The notes: generated from the letters alone by a model not told the origin. Shown: positions 24,837 to 33,966, numbered from the stretch's first letter. The stretch: DNA of 64,000 nt from Hymenobacter sp. IS2118 (GCF_000715495.1 NZ_JNLX01000006.1:50172-114171), one strand, 5' to 3'. Translations and numbers: made by a program.

Positions 24837-25358
24837 ATGCGCTTTCCCCTGCTCGCCCTCCTCGCCCTGCTCACGCTGAGCCAGTGCAAAAAGAAAGACG
24901 AGGCTCCCGACCTGCCCGCCGAAACCACCACCGGCGCCATGACCTTGGGCTGCCGCGTCGACGGCCGCGTCTTCGTGCCCCGCGACGGGCGCGGCAAGCC
25001 CGGCCTCTTCGTGCAGTACGTTTACCTCGGTGCCGGCAAAGGCGGCGGCTACTTCCTCAATATTCCAGCCACGGATTGGAAGCCCAATCCTCCTGGGGGC
25101 ATCAACATCACCACCGATAGCCTGCTCGTCGAAGAAGGCAAGACCTATGCGTTTAAAAACACCAAAGGCAGCCCCCAGGCGTCTTACTCCTTTGGAACGC
25201 AGTACATCAAGCTCGACCAGGACCCCGGCGAGTTGACCATCACACGTTTCGACCCCTCCCAAGGCATTGTCTCCGGCCGTTTCCACTTCGTGGGCACTGA
25301 CCCGGCTACGGGCAAGCAAGTCCGCGTCACCGACGGGCGCTTCGACGTGCGTTTTTAA
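24837..25358 (+). CDS. DUF6252 family lipoprotein
   Basis: 173 residues. Signal LLALLALLTLSQC ends at a lipobox cysteine near residue 16, followed by a Lys/Asp/Glu linker. The domain has LGCRVDGRVFVPRDGRG, LVEEGKTYAFKNTKGSP, DPGELTITRFDPSQGIVSGR and RVTDGRFDVRF, which match the DUF6252 family of Bacteroidetes lipoproteins (function unknown). About 120 C-terminal residues are almost the same as the end of the preceding metalloprotease, at protein and DNA level, so one has donated sequence to the other. The full-length domain here, with its own Gly-Cys-Arg-Val start, suggests this gene is the donor. Confidence 0.8.
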   Translation: MRFPLLALLALLTLSQCKKKDEAPDLPAETTTGAMTLGCRVDGRVFVPRDGRGKPGLFVQYVYLGAGKGGGYFLNIPATDWKPNPPGGINITTDSLLVEEGKTYAFKNTKGSPQASYSFGTQYIKLDQDPGELTITRFDPSQGIVSGRFHFVGTDPATGKQVRVTDGRFDVRF

Positions 25359-25409
25359 GCCCGCATTCTTTTCCTTGCTCATTCCTGCCTCATCCGCGAA
25401 GAAACAGTA

Positions 25410-25661
25410 CGCAAGTTGGATTTATAGCCCTGCAACTGGTTTTTGCACGGCTGCGACTTCGCTTCAACGGCCTGCAACTTTGATTTGCACGCCTGCAACC
25501 TCGCTTTACCGGGTTGCAAATCCGTTTTGTAACCTTGCAACTCCGCTTCACACGCTTGCAGGTTCAATTCACACGCTTGCAACTGCGGTTTACATGCCTG
25601 CAACTTCGCCTTGCGGCCTTGCAACTCCGCTTTACCCGCCTGCAAGGTCGCCGCGATGCCC
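25410..25661. repeat. 21-bp minisatellite, 12 units
   Basis: The word TGCAA(C) or a one-base variant recurs at 25431, 25452, 25473 and then every 21 bases to 25641, with a weaker unit at 25410. The consensus is roughly CYTGCAACTYCGCTTTACAC. Because 21 is a multiple of three, both strands stay open: the minus strand reads as heptads like LQACKAE and the plus strand as heptads like LATPLHT. It fills most of the 387-base gap before the small membrane protein. Confidence 0.85.
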
Positions 25662-25719
25662 TGCGGCGCCGGTTTTAGGGGCCGCGAAAACAGCCTTGCC
25701 CTCATTCTTTTCAAAAGCC

Positions 25720-25727
25720 TATCTTTG
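25720..25727 (+). promoter_or_regulatory. -7 promoter element
   Basis: TATCTTTG, a full match to TAnnTTTG, 18 bases before the ATG at 25746. It supports that start over longer upstream frames that run through the minisatellite. Confidence 0.55.
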
Positions 25728-25745
25728 CAGTCCCCGTTTATACCC

Positions 25746-26120
25746 ATGCTGGTTCTGCTCTCCCGTTTTTGGTTTTCGCTCCGCTTTGCCCTGCTCACCG
25801 CCACGGTGCTGCTGGTGCTGGGCCTGAACCAACGCGCCGTGAGTGTGCTGCGCCTGCCGGTGAGCACGGGCGATACCCGCCTGGCCGCGCCGCCCAAAGC
25901 CACGGTGGTGAAACAAAAGGTACTGCTGGAAGCCACCGGCACGCCCGACCACTTCGTGGCGCCGCTGCTGGTAGCGTGGCTGCCCGCAGCGGTGCCCGCC
26001 ATGTGGCTGCCGGCATTGCGCCGGGCCCTGGCGGTGCCGCGGCTGCACGCTGGCGTGCGCGCCGGTGAGGTGTTCCGGGCCCGGCTGCTGGCCGTGGCGC
26101 TGTCGCCGCAAGCACCCTAA
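25746..26120 (+). CDS. Hypothetical small membrane protein, 124 aa
   Basis: An N-terminal hydrophobic helix (FALLTATVLLVLGLNQ) is followed by a polar segment with TVVKQKVLLEATGTPDHF, then a second hydrophobic stretch (VAPLLVAWLPAAVPAMWLP) and an Arg-rich C-terminus. It is probably an inner-membrane protein with one or two spanning helices. No family recognised. It stands upstream of secDF but is separated by a dyad repeat, so joint transcription is uncertain. Confidence 0.6.
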   Translation: MLVLLSRFWFSLRFALLTATVLLVLGLNQRAVSVLRLPVSTGDTRLAAPPKATVVKQKVLLEATGTPDHFVAPLLVAWLPAAVPAMWLPALRRALAVPRLHAGVRAGEVFRARLLAVALSPQAP

Positions 26121-26122
26121 AA

Positions 26123-26235
26123 AGAATTATGAATTGAGAATTATGAGTTATGAGTTGGCTACGTCCGATTCTTAATTCACGATTCTTCGTTTCCGGTTGG
26201 CCCAATTCATAACTCATAATTCATAATTTATAACT
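26123..26235. repeat. Intergenic dyad repeat (AATTATGAGTTATGA type)
   Basis: Arms 26131-26158 and 26202-26229 are inversely repeated with few mismatches and are themselves made of GAATTATGA-like heptamer words. The element fills the space between the small membrane protein and secDF and could fold into a long stem. Confidence 0.65.
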
Positions 26236-26242
26236 CAATCAA

Positions 26243-29239
26243 ATGCGTAATAAAGGATTAATCATCGCCCTGACCGTTGTGGTGACGGCGCTGTGCGCGT
26301 ACTTCCTGTTCTTCACCTACATCTCGCGCGGGGTGCAGCAGAAGGCCGTGGCCTACGCCACCACCAACGGCAAACTCAACGAATCGGCCCGCCAGCACTA
26401 CCTGGATTCGGTGTGGCGCGCGCCGGTATTCGGCCCGTTCACCTACCGCGAAGTGCGCCAGAGCGAGCTCGGCCTCGGCCTCGACCTCAAAGGCGGCATG
26501 CACGTCACGCTGGAGGTTTCGCCAGTGGAAATCGTGAAAGCCATGAGCGGCAACAGCAAAAACGCCGCCTTCAACCAGGCCCTGGAGCAGGCCCAGGTAG
26601 CTCAGAAGTCCAACTCGGGCACGCCCTTCACCACGCTGTTTTCGCAGGCCTACCAGGCGGCGGCGCCCGGCAAGCCGTTGGCTACCATCTTCGCCAACAC
26701 CACCAACAAGAGCCGTAACATCGACATCAATTCGAGCAACGATAAGGTAATTGCCGCCATCGACAAAGAAGTGGACGAAGCCATCGACCGCTCGTTCAAC
26801 ATCCTGCGCACCCGCGTCGACAAGTTCGGCGTGAACCAGCCCAGCATTCAGCGCGTGAAGGGCACCGGCCGCATCCAGATTGAGCTGCCCGGCGTTGACA
26901 ACCCCGACCGCGTGCGCAAGCTGCTGCAAGGCCAGGCCAAGCTGGAGTTCTGGGAGGTTTGGAACCAGAACGAAGTAGGCCCTTACCTCGTGCAGCTCGA
27001 CCAGCAGCTTTCGGCTAAAGAGGCCGCTCAGAAAGCCGGCGGCACCACCGCTACCGCTGCTGCTGATACCGCCGCCCTGGCCGGCACCGCCGCCGCCGGC
27101 GACACCACCTCGCTGGCCGCGCAGCTCGCCAAGAAAACCAAAGACGCCGCCGCCGATTCGGCCGCTACTTCTACCAAAGGCGGCCAGCTGGCCCGCCTCT
27201 TCACCATGCCCGGCCGCCTGGGCGTGAACCTGCGCGACACCGCCCGCATGAACGCCATCCTGCGCTCGCCGGAGGCCAAAGCCGTGCTGCCCCCCACCCT
27301 GGCCCTGCTCTGGAACCTGAAGCCCACCACCATCGACAAGCAGGAATACCTGGAGCTGGTGCCCGTGCGCAAAACCCGCGACGGCGTGCCCCCCATGAGC
27401 GGCGAAGTTATCAGCGATGCCCGCGCCGACATCGGCCAGAATGGCCAGCCCGAAGTACTGATGAACATGACCCCCGCCGGCTCGCGCAAGTGGGCTAAAA
27501 TGACGGGTGCCAACATCGGCCAGCAGGTGGCCATGGTGCTCGACGACTACGTGGTTTCGGCCCCGGTGGTGCAGAGCGAGATTACGGGCGGCGGTACCAG
27601 CATCACGGGCAGCTTCGCCATCGAAGACACCCAGGATTTGGCCAACCAGCTGAAGGCCGGCAAGCTCCCCGCGCCTACCCGCATTGTGGAAGAAGCCATC
27701 GTGGGCCCTTCGCTGGGCAAGGAAGCCATCGACCAGGGTTTGTACTCGTCGCTGGCCGGTTTGATTCTTATCATGATTTTCATGGCCGCCTACTACGGCC
27801 GCGCCGGCCTGGTGGCCGACGTGTCGCTGCTCTTCAACATGTTCCTGATTCTGGGCGTGCTGGCGCAGTTTGGCACGGCGCTCACGCTGCCCGGCATCGC
27901 CGGTCTGATTCTGGTTATTGCCTCGGCCATTGACGCCAACGTGTTGATTTTCGAGCGTATCCGCGAAGAGCTGGCGCACGGTCTGACCGTACCCGATGCC
28001 ATCAACAAGGGCTACTCGCGCGCATTCTCGGCCATTTTCGACTCGAACGTGACCACCATGCTCATTGCCCTTATCCTCGGTTTCTTCGGCACGGGTCCCG
28101 TGCAGAGCTTCGCCGTGACCCTGGGCATTGGCGTGCTCACCTCGTTCCTGTCGGCCGTGTTCGTGTCGCGCCTCATCATCGAGTGGATGGTGAAGGGCAA
28201 AGAAGACCACAGCCTGACGTTTGACACCTTCCTCTCGCGCGGCCTGTTCAAGAACCTGAACTTCGACATCGTGGGCAAGCGCAAAATTGCCTACGTGTTT
28301 TCGAGCGTGGTTATTCTCATCGGATTTGCTCTGATGGCTTACCAGGGCGGCCCGAACCTGGGCGTAGACTTCAAAGGCGGCCGGGCCTACGTCATTGACT
28401 TCAACAAAACGATGGTGGCCTCGGACGTAGCCGAGCAGCTGCGCCCCGCCTTCAAAGGCGCTGGCCTGGAAGTGAAGCAGTACGGTGCCCCCAACCGCCT
28501 GCGCGTGACCACCGGCTACCTGGCCAACGACGAGAGCGTGGAAGCCGACCAGCAAGTACGCACCGCCCTCGACCAAGGCCTGCAGTCCTTTGCCTCGGCC
28601 AACCCGCAGGTGCCGTCGGCCTCCAAAGTAGGTGCCACCATCGCCGACGACATCAAGCGCACGTCGGTGCTTTCGCTGGGCCTCACGCTGCTGGGCATCT
28701 TCATCTACGTCTTGTTCCGCTTCGATAAGTGGCAGTACTCGATGGCGGCCGTAGTGGCGCTGTTCCACGATGCGCTGCTGGTTATCGCGGCCTTCCCCAT
28801 TGCCCGCGCCTTCGGTGTGGTGTATGAGATGGACCAGATTTTTGTGGCCGCCGTGCTCACGGTGCTTGGCTTCTCGATGAACGACACGGTGGTTATCTAC
28901 GACCGTATCCGTGAATACTTGCAGGAGAACCCCAAGCTGACCTTCGCCCAAGTGGTGAATCCGGCTTTGAACTCGACTTTCTCGCGCACCATCATCACGT
29001 CTTCCACTATTCTGATGGTGGTAGTCGTGCTGTACATTTTCGGTGGCGAAACCCTCCGTTCCTTCTCGTTCTCGATGATTATCGGGATGATTTTCGGCAC
29101 GTACTCATCGCTGTTCATCGCCACCCCCATTATCCTCGACACCTACGGCAAGAAGGAAGAGCGGGAGCGCAAAGCCGCCGGCGAGGACTTCACCAACTCG
29201 GCCAGCGATGCACCACGCCTGAGCACGTCAAACGTATAA
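26243..29239 (+). CDS. secDF: Protein translocase subunit SecDF (fused)
   Basis: 998 residues. SecD part: N-terminal membrane helix, GLGLDLKGGMHVTLEVSP, VNQPSIQRVKGTGRIQIELP and the membrane block EAIDQGLYSSLAGLILIMIF through ASAIDANVLIFERIREEL. SecF part: GPNLGVDFKGGRAYVIDF, VGATIADDIKRTSVLSLGLT and DTVVIYDRIREYLQENP. The fusion of SecD and SecF in one chain is usual in Bacteroidetes. It uses the proton motive force to help complete Sec export. A Thr/Ala/Lys-rich low-complexity insert (about residues 263-315) sits in the first periplasmic domain. Conserved D and R residues of the transmembrane proton path are present in IDANVLIFERIR. Confidence 0.97.
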   Translation: MRNKGLIIALTVVVTALCAYFLFFTYISRGVQQKAVAYATTNGKLNESARQHYLDSVWRAPVFGPFTYREVRQSELGLGLDLKGGMHVTLEVSPVEIVKAMSGNSKNAAFNQALEQAQVAQKSNSGTPFTTLFSQAYQAAAPGKPLATIFANTTNKSRNIDINSSNDKVIAAIDKEVDEAIDRSFNILRTRVDKFGVNQPSIQRVKGTGRIQIELPGVDNPDRVRKLLQGQAKLEFWEVWNQNEVGPYLVQLDQQLSAKEAAQKAGGTTATAAADTAALAGTAAAGDTTSLAAQLAKKTKDAAADSAATSTKGGQLARLFTMPGRLGVNLRDTARMNAILRSPEAKAVLPPTLALLWNLKPTTIDKQEYLELVPVRKTRDGVPPMSGEVISDARADIGQNGQPEVLMNMTPAGSRKWAKMTGANIGQQVAMVLDDYVVSAPVVQSEITGGGTSITGSFAIEDTQDLANQLKAGKLPAPTRIVEEAIVGPSLGKEAIDQGLYSSLAGLILIMIFMAAYYGRAGLVADVSLLFNMFLILGVLAQFGTALTLPGIAGLILVIASAIDANVLIFERIREELAHGLTVPDAINKGYSRAFSAIFDSNVTTMLIALILGFFGTGPVQSFAVTLGIGVLTSFLSAVFVSRLIIEWMVKGKEDHSLTFDTFLSRGLFKNLNFDIVGKRKIAYVFSSVVILIGFALMAYQGGPNLGVDFKGGRAYVIDFNKTMVASDVAEQLRPAFKGAGLEVKQYGAPNRLRVTTGYLANDESVEADQQVRTALDQGLQSFASANPQVPSASKVGATIADDIKRTSVLSLGLTLLGIFIYVLFRFDKWQYSMAAVVALFHDALLVIAAFPIARAFGVVYEMDQIFVAAVLTVLGFSMNDTVVIYDRIREYLQENPKLTFAQVVNPALNSTFSRTIITSSTILMVVVVLYIFGGETLRSFSFSMIIGMIFGTYSSLFIATPIILDTYGKKEERERKAAGEDFTNSASDAPRLSTSNV

Positions 29240-29296
29240 GTATTCAGGAAATTCGCGGCTGATTGCCTAAATCAGCTTACTGCAAATTTCCAGCAG

Positions 29297-29335
29297 GCAC
29301 AAAAAAGGCCGCCCATCGGGCGGCCTTTTTTGTGC
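29297..29335 (+). terminator. Terminator of secDF
   Basis: Perfect stem GCACAAAAAAGGCCGCCC paired with GGGCGGCCTTTTTTGTGC around the loop ATC; it can work for both convergent genes. Confidence 0.9.
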
Positions 29336-29377
29336 CTGTTATCCGGCTTCTGCTGCCTGCCGCAGCTGGCGGCCGCG

Positions 29378-30664
29378 CTATTGCCCGGCGGTCGCCTTGG
29401 GGGCCAGCTTCCACAGCTCGCCATTCGCCTCATCCGTGACGATATACAGGGCGCCATCCGGCCCTTGCCGTACATCGCGAATGCGCTGCTTACGGTCGGA
29501 GAGCAACCGCTCTTCGCCCGTTACCCGGCCGTTCTCAATTTGAAGGCGCACCAGCTCTTTGTCTTTAAGAGCGCCCACAAACAGGTTGCCGCGCCAGGCT
29601 GGAAACGCCTCGCCGGAATAGAATTCGGCGCCCGAAGGCGCAATCACCGGGTCCCAATAGTATACTGGGTCTACGAAGCCTGCTTTGGTGGTCACGGCAT
29701 TGGGCACGGGTTCGCCCGAGTACTCCTCGCCAAAGGTCACCAGCGGCCACCCGTAGTTTTTGCCACCTTCCAGCCGGTTCAGCTCGTCGCCGCCCTGCGG
29801 GCCCATGTCCACGGTCCAGAGCTGGCCCTGGGCGTCGAAAGCCATCGATTGCACGTTGCGCTGGCCCACCGTCCAGATTTCGGGCAGCGCGCCGGCCTGC
29901 TTGGCGAAGGGGTTGTTCGGGGCCGGTTGGCCGTCAGAAGTGATGCGTAGGGTTTTGCCCATGTGGCTGCCCATTTGCTGGGCCTGCGGCCGGATTTCCA
30001 GGTCCGAACGCTCTCCGAGCGTTACATAAAGCAGGCCATCGGGCCCGAAGGCGAGGCGGGAACCAAAGTGCTTGTCGCCGTTGTAAGCCGGCAGCGCCCG
30101 GAATATCACCCGCACCTGGCTCAGGCTCCGCTGGTCGGCCGAGAGCACGCCTTTGGCCACACTGGTGGCGTTGCCCGTCGTGCCCCGCGGCTCCGAAAAC
30201 GACCAGTAGATAGTCTGGTCCGTGCCAAACTTCGGGCTCAGCGCCACGTCGAGCAAGCCGCCCTGCCCGGTCGCATACACGGCGGGCAGCCCTTTGATGG
30301 GTTCGCCAAGCTTACCGGGGGCCGACACGATGCGCAGCCGGCCCGGCCTCTCGGTTACCAGCAGGTCGCCGTTGGGCAGGGGCTCCACGGCCCACGGGTT
30401 TTCGAGTCCTTTGGCCAGCACCAGCACCTCGAAGTCGGCAGCCGATTTCAGGCCGCTGGCCCGGTATTGCTCGGGAAACGTGGGCTGCTGGCCGGGCACA
30501 TTGGCTTCCCGGGTTTCGAGCGGGGCGCGGCCGGTTTGGTCCGTAAGCTGCGCTGTAGCGTTGTCGCTGGCCTGGGCGCGCTGCTCCTGGCCGGAGTTGC
30601 TGCAGGCCGCGCAAAACCCGACTAGCAGAATAGCTGAGGCACTGATAAATTGGCGTTGGTTCAT
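29378..30664 (-). CDS. PQQ-dependent sugar dehydrogenase lipoprotein (aldose dehydrogenase type)
   Basis: 428 residues. Lipoprotein signal ILLVGFCAAC, then a low-complexity linker, then the GSDH six-bladed propeller: ENPWAVEPLPNGDLLVTERP, GQGGLLDVALSPKFGTDQTI, HFGSRLAFGPDGLLYVTLGE and VQSMAFDAQGQLWTVDMGPQ are all characteristic of the soluble aldose/glucose-sorbosone dehydrogenase family. It would oxidise aldoses with PQQ at the cell envelope. LRRIRDVRQGPDGALYIVTDE-like text closes the propeller near the C-terminus. It is transcribed convergently to secDF. Confidence 0.92.
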   Translation of the reverse strand: MNQRQFISASAILLVGFCAACSNSGQEQRAQASDNATAQLTDQTGRAPLETREANVPGQQPTFPEQYRASGLKSAADFEVLVLAKGLENPWAVEPLPNGDLLVTERPGRLRIVSAPGKLGEPIKGLPAVYATGQGGLLDVALSPKFGTDQTIYWSFSEPRGTTGNATSVAKGVLSADQRSLSQVRVIFRALPAYNGDKHFGSRLAFGPDGLLYVTLGERSDLEIRPQAQQMGSHMGKTLRITSDGQPAPNNPFAKQAGALPEIWTVGQRNVQSMAFDAQGQLWTVDMGPQGGDELNRLEGGKNYGWPLVTFGEEYSGEPVPNAVTTKAGFVDPVYYWDPVIAPSGAEFYSGEAFPAWRGNLFVGALKDKELVRLQIENGRVTGEERLLSDRKQRIRDVRQGPDGALYIVTDEANGELWKLAPKATAGQ

Positions 30665-30812
30665 GAGGTATTGCCTTTATAATATGGAAGCTGCGTTAAG
30701 CTAATGAGCCTCCATCAAGTACGCAGCCAGCCCGATACTGTTATTTCAACGATCCACAGGGCATTACAGCGAAACGCCAAATCCTCTACTGAGCTGGTTA
30801 TTCCTACCACAG

Positions 30813-30846
30813 CAAAAAGCCCCGACGCTGAGCTGCGTCGGGGCCT
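30813..30846 (-). terminator. Terminator of the NifU-like gene
   Basis: Stem GCCCCGACGC / GCGTCGGGGC, loop of 6; read on the minus strand it ends in a T-run. Confidence 0.85.
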
Positions 30847-30907
30847 TGCATTTTCTAGAATCAGCTGTGGAAAAGCAGAATCTGATTATTAGATTTCAAT
30901 CGTCAGC

Positions 30908-31510
30908 TTACACCGTAATGCCTTCGGCCACTACGCTTTGCACTTCGGGCACCATGCGCTTGAGCAGGTTTTCGATGCCGGACTTGAGCGTGACGGTGGC
31001 CGAGGGGCAGCCGGAGCACGAGCCCTGCAGGTTCACGGTCACCACGCCTTCGTGGTAGCTTTTGAAGGTGATGTTGCCGCCGTCCTGCTCCACGGCGGGG
31101 CGCACGTAATTATCGAGCAGGTCAATGACTTTCTGGGCAATCTGGCCATCCTGCTGGGTGGGGTCGCCAGCGACAGCGGCCTGGGCAGCCTTCTGTTCGG
31201 CGGCGGGGTCAACCAGGAAAACGGGGCCGCCGGCCTCCACGTAGCTTTTCAGGAACTGGCGCAGCTCGGGAATAAGCTGCGTCCAGGCCATTTCGGGCTG
31301 GCTTTTGGTGACGGTAACGAAGTTTTGAGCAATGAACACGCGACCCACGTAATCGAAACCGAACAGCTCCTGCGCCAAAGGCGAGTTGGAAGCGGCTTCG
31401 AGGTTGGGGTAATCCACGCTCACCCCATCAACCAGCAGGTTGGAGTTGAGGACGAACTTCATGCTCTCGGGATTGGGCGAGGCTTCGGCGTAAATGGAAA
31501 CAGCGGACAT
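30908..31510 (-). CDS. NifU-like Fe-S scaffold/carrier protein (Nfu)
   Basis: 200 residues. The N-terminal Nfu_N domain starts SIYAEASPNPESMKFVLNS with SPLAQELFGFDYVGRVFIAQ. The C-terminal NifU domain contains VRPAVEQDGGNITFKSYHEG and GSCSGCPSATVTLKSGIE, whose CxxC binds a transferable Fe-S cluster. The protein delivers clusters to apo-enzymes in the cytoplasm. The start at 31510 lies 48 bases after a consensus -7 element. No other suf/isc genes are adjacent. Confidence 0.95.
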   Translation of the reverse strand: MSAVSIYAEASPNPESMKFVLNSNLLVDGVSVDYPNLEAASNSPLAQELFGFDYVGRVFIAQNFVTVTKSQPEMAWTQLIPELRQFLKSYVEAGGPVFLVDPAAEQKAAQAAVAGDPTQQDGQIAQKVIDLLDNYVRPAVEQDGGNITFKSYHEGVVTVNLQGSCSGCPSATVTLKSGIENLLKRMVPEVQSVVAEGITV

Positions 31511-31557
31511 AGCTTAGGGCTTAAAATCAAAGGGTAAGGCGGCCGAAGCGACCGCGA

Positions 31558-31565
31558 CAAAGGTA
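31558..31565 (-). promoter_or_regulatory. -7 promoter element for the NifU-like gene
   Basis: Minus strand reads TACCTTTG, full match to TAnnTTTG, 48 bases before the start codon. Confidence 0.55.
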
Positions 31566-31725
31566 CAACCGCAACGGGGCGACCGAGGTTGCAAATGTAC
31601 GTACATGAGTACAAATGCGCTTCACGCCGGGGCTAGGCGCGCAGCGCTGCGGGCGTCCGCGCCCGGCCCAATATCCGGGCCAGCACGGATGGCGCGGGCA
31701 GCCCTCGCCGCCCTACCTTGCCGCC

Positions 31726-33966
31726 ATGATGTGCCCGGCCCTTTCTCTGTTTCACTGGCGGCTGGCGCTGCTTTTGCTTCTGCTCGTCGGCCCCGCCGCC
31801 CGCGCCCAGCCAACCCTGCCGCCCGACCTGACGCTTGACGAAGCTTTCGCCGATAACCGCCGCGGCTGGTTCACCGGCGACGATGCCACTTGGCGCGTGA
31901 GCCTGGCCAACGGCGAATACCGGCTCGACAACCGCATTGCCGGCGGCCACCTCGCCTGGCGGCCCCTGGTCCTGAACACCGCACAGGATTTTGCCTTGGA
32001 AATTGAGCTGCTCGGAACCACGGGGGCTTTTGTATGGGGCGGCGCTGATGGCAGTAATGCCAACGTGGTGGGGGTACTGCCGGGGCAGCGGCTGGCCGTG
32101 GGCCGCTGGCGGACCGGACAATGGCAGCTGCTGAGCCCGGCCGGCGGGGCGGCCGCCCCAGCCCTACGGGTCGATGGCTGGAACACCGTGCGCATTGTGC
32201 GGCAGGGCCCCACGGTGCGCTATTACGCCAACGGTCAGGAAGTATTTACTCACCAATTCGAACCGCCGCCGGGCAACCTGACCGGGTTTCAGATTGAGGC
32301 GGCCCCGGCCACGTTGCGCGCGCGGCGGCTGCGGGCCTGGCACCACTCGGGCATCCGGCTGGCGCCGGGGGTACCGGCCGGGCTGCGCCGCGAGCGGCTG
32401 GGGTCGCAGGTGAACTCGGCCGACCACCACGAGGGCTCGCCCGTGCTCTCCCCCGACGGGCAGGAGCTGTACTTCGGCCACCGGCCACCCGTGCCGCCCG
32501 GCCAACCCGAGCGCTGCGACATCTGGCGCACCCGCCGCCAGCCCGACGGCAGCTGGGGGCCCGCTCACGACGTGGGGGCGCCGCTCAACAATGGTGGCTA
32601 CAGCTGCCCGCTCGGCATCACGCCCGACGGCCAGACCCTGCTCGTGCTCAACCACTACAACCCCGACGGCTCGCCGGCTAGCTCAGGCGGCTGCTCGCTG
32701 GCTCGCCGCCGGGCCGACGGGGGCTGGGAACGCCCCGAGCCAGTGGTGATTCCCGGCTTGCCGGCCCGACCCAGCTATTACTATTTCAGCCTCGCCGCCG
32801 ATGGCAATACCATCGTGCTGGCCGTGGGCGACCGGGATAAAGCCGACCAGACCGGCGACCTCTACGTGAGTTTCCGCGATGTACAAAACCGTTGGAGCCA
32901 ACTCCGCAACCTGGGAAAAGTGGTGAACACGGCCGGCTCGGAAAACGCCCCGTTTCTGGCCCCAGACGGGCAAACCCTGTATTTCAGCTCGGACGGGCAC
33001 CCCGGCTACGGCGACAGCGACGTGTTTATGACGCGGCGCCTGGACGATACCTGGACCCGCTGGAGCGAGCCGCTCAACCTCGGACCCGGCTTCAACAGCG
33101 AAGGTTTTGAGGCCTGCTACGCCATAGGAGTGGCTGGCGACTACGCCTATTTCTGTGCCCGCGACGGAATCACGCCGCTGGAAGACCTTTTCCGGACCCG
33201 GCTGCCAGCGGCCGTGCGGCCCCGGCCCACGGTACTGGTGCGCGGCCGGGTGCTCGACGCCCGCACCGGGCGGCCCGTGCCGGGCGCTGCCGTAGCCTAT
33301 GAGCGGCTGCCGGATGGTCTGGCCGCCGGCACCGCCCACGCCGACCCGGCTGAGGCCCGCTACCAGCTGGCCCTGCCCGCCGGCCGCCAGTACGGCTTCC
33401 GGGCCGAAGCCGCCGGCTACCTGGCCGCCTCCGACAACCTGGACCTCACCGACACCACCCGCTACGGCGAAGTGACCCAGGACCTGTTTCTGCTGCCGCT
33501 GGCCGAACCCATTGAAGCAGCGGCCGGCCGGACCACGGCGTTGCGCCTGGCCACTCCTGCCGCTGCTGTGCCCGGCCAACTGAAAACCGTGGCCGTGACC
33601 GTAGAACCTGCGGAGGAGAAAATCACGCTCAACAATCTGTTTTTCGTGCAGGGAAAAGCGGTGCTCCTGCCCTCTTCTTTTCCTGAGCTAAACCGCCTGG
33701 CTCAAACGCTAGCCGAACACCCCAGCCTGAAAATTCGCCTCGACGGCCACACCGACAACACCGGCGACGCCAAAAACCCCGCCCCCAACCAGGTGCTGAG
33801 CGAACAGCGTGCCGCCGCCGTGAAAGCGTATTTGATGCGGCAAAAGATTGATGCTAGCCGACTGGCTACCCGCGGCTACGGCGGCGCTCAGCCGGTAGCC
33901 CCCAACGACTCCGAAGCCCACAAGGCCCGCAACCGCCGCGTCGAATTCGTCATCGTGCAGCACTGA
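31726..33966 (+). CDS. OmpA family protein with PD40 propeller (full length)
   Basis: 746 residues from ATG 31726, giving the signal peptide HWRLALLLLLLVGPAARAQ; the frame upstream to 31615 does not look coding for an exported protein. Residues ~20-200 form a concanavalin-like jelly roll (DFALEIELLGTTGAFVWG and FQIEAAPATLRARRL). PD40 blades follow (GSPVLSPDGQELYFGHRP near residue 235, APDGQTLYFSSDGHPGYGDS), then a carboxypeptidase-regulatory-like domain (RGRVLDARTGRPVPGAAVAY). The OmpA domain starts near residue 630 (LNNLFFVQGKAVLLP, LDGHTDNTG, NRRVEFVIV). Same family as the gene at the window start, with an extra N-terminal domain. A TACCTTG word 5 bases before the ATG hints at a near-leaderless transcript. 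Confidence 0.9.
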   Translation: MMCPALSLFHWRLALLLLLLVGPAARAQPTLPPDLTLDEAFADNRRGWFTGDDATWRVSLANGEYRLDNRIAGGHLAWRPLVLNTAQDFALEIELLGTTGAFVWGGADGSNANVVGVLPGQRLAVGRWRTGQWQLLSPAGGAAAPALRVDGWNTVRIVRQGPTVRYYANGQEVFTHQFEPPPGNLTGFQIEAAPATLRARRLRAWHHSGIRLAPGVPAGLRRERLGSQVNSADHHEGSPVLSPDGQELYFGHRPPVPPGQPERCDIWRTRRQPDGSWGPAHDVGAPLNNGGYSCPLGITPDGQTLLVLNHYNPDGSPASSGGCSLARRRADGGWERPEPVVIPGLPARPSYYYFSLAADGNTIVLAVGDRDKADQTGDLYVSFRDVQNRWSQLRNLGKVVNTAGSENAPFLAPDGQTLYFSSDGHPGYGDSDVFMTRRLDDTWTRWSEPLNLGPGFNSEGFEACYAIGVAGDYAYFCARDGITPLEDLFRTRLPAAVRPRPTVLVRGRVLDARTGRPVPGAAVAYERLPDGLAAGTAHADPAEARYQLALPAGRQYGFRAEAAGYLAASDNLDLTDTTRYGEVTQDLFLLPLAEPIEAAAGRTTALRLATPAAAVPGQLKTVAVTVEPAEEKITLNNLFFVQGKAVLLPSSFPELNRLAQTLAEHPSLKIRLDGHTDNTGDAKNPAPNQVLSEQRAAAVKAYLMRQKIDASRLATRGYGGAQPVAPNDSEAHKARNRRVEFVIVQH

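Noticed and set aside
25267..26002. Heptad-repeat proteins on either strand across the 21-bp minisatellite
   Set aside because: Both frames are open merely because the repeat unit is 21 bases. Neither has a clear start, promoter or non-repeat domain. Kept as a repeat and a finding, not as genes.
26258..28951. 897-codon minus-strand frame opposite secDF
   Set aside because: Antisense shadow of an unmistakable secDF gene; composition (His/Gln/Val/Gly) is what reverse-complemented membrane-protein codons give.
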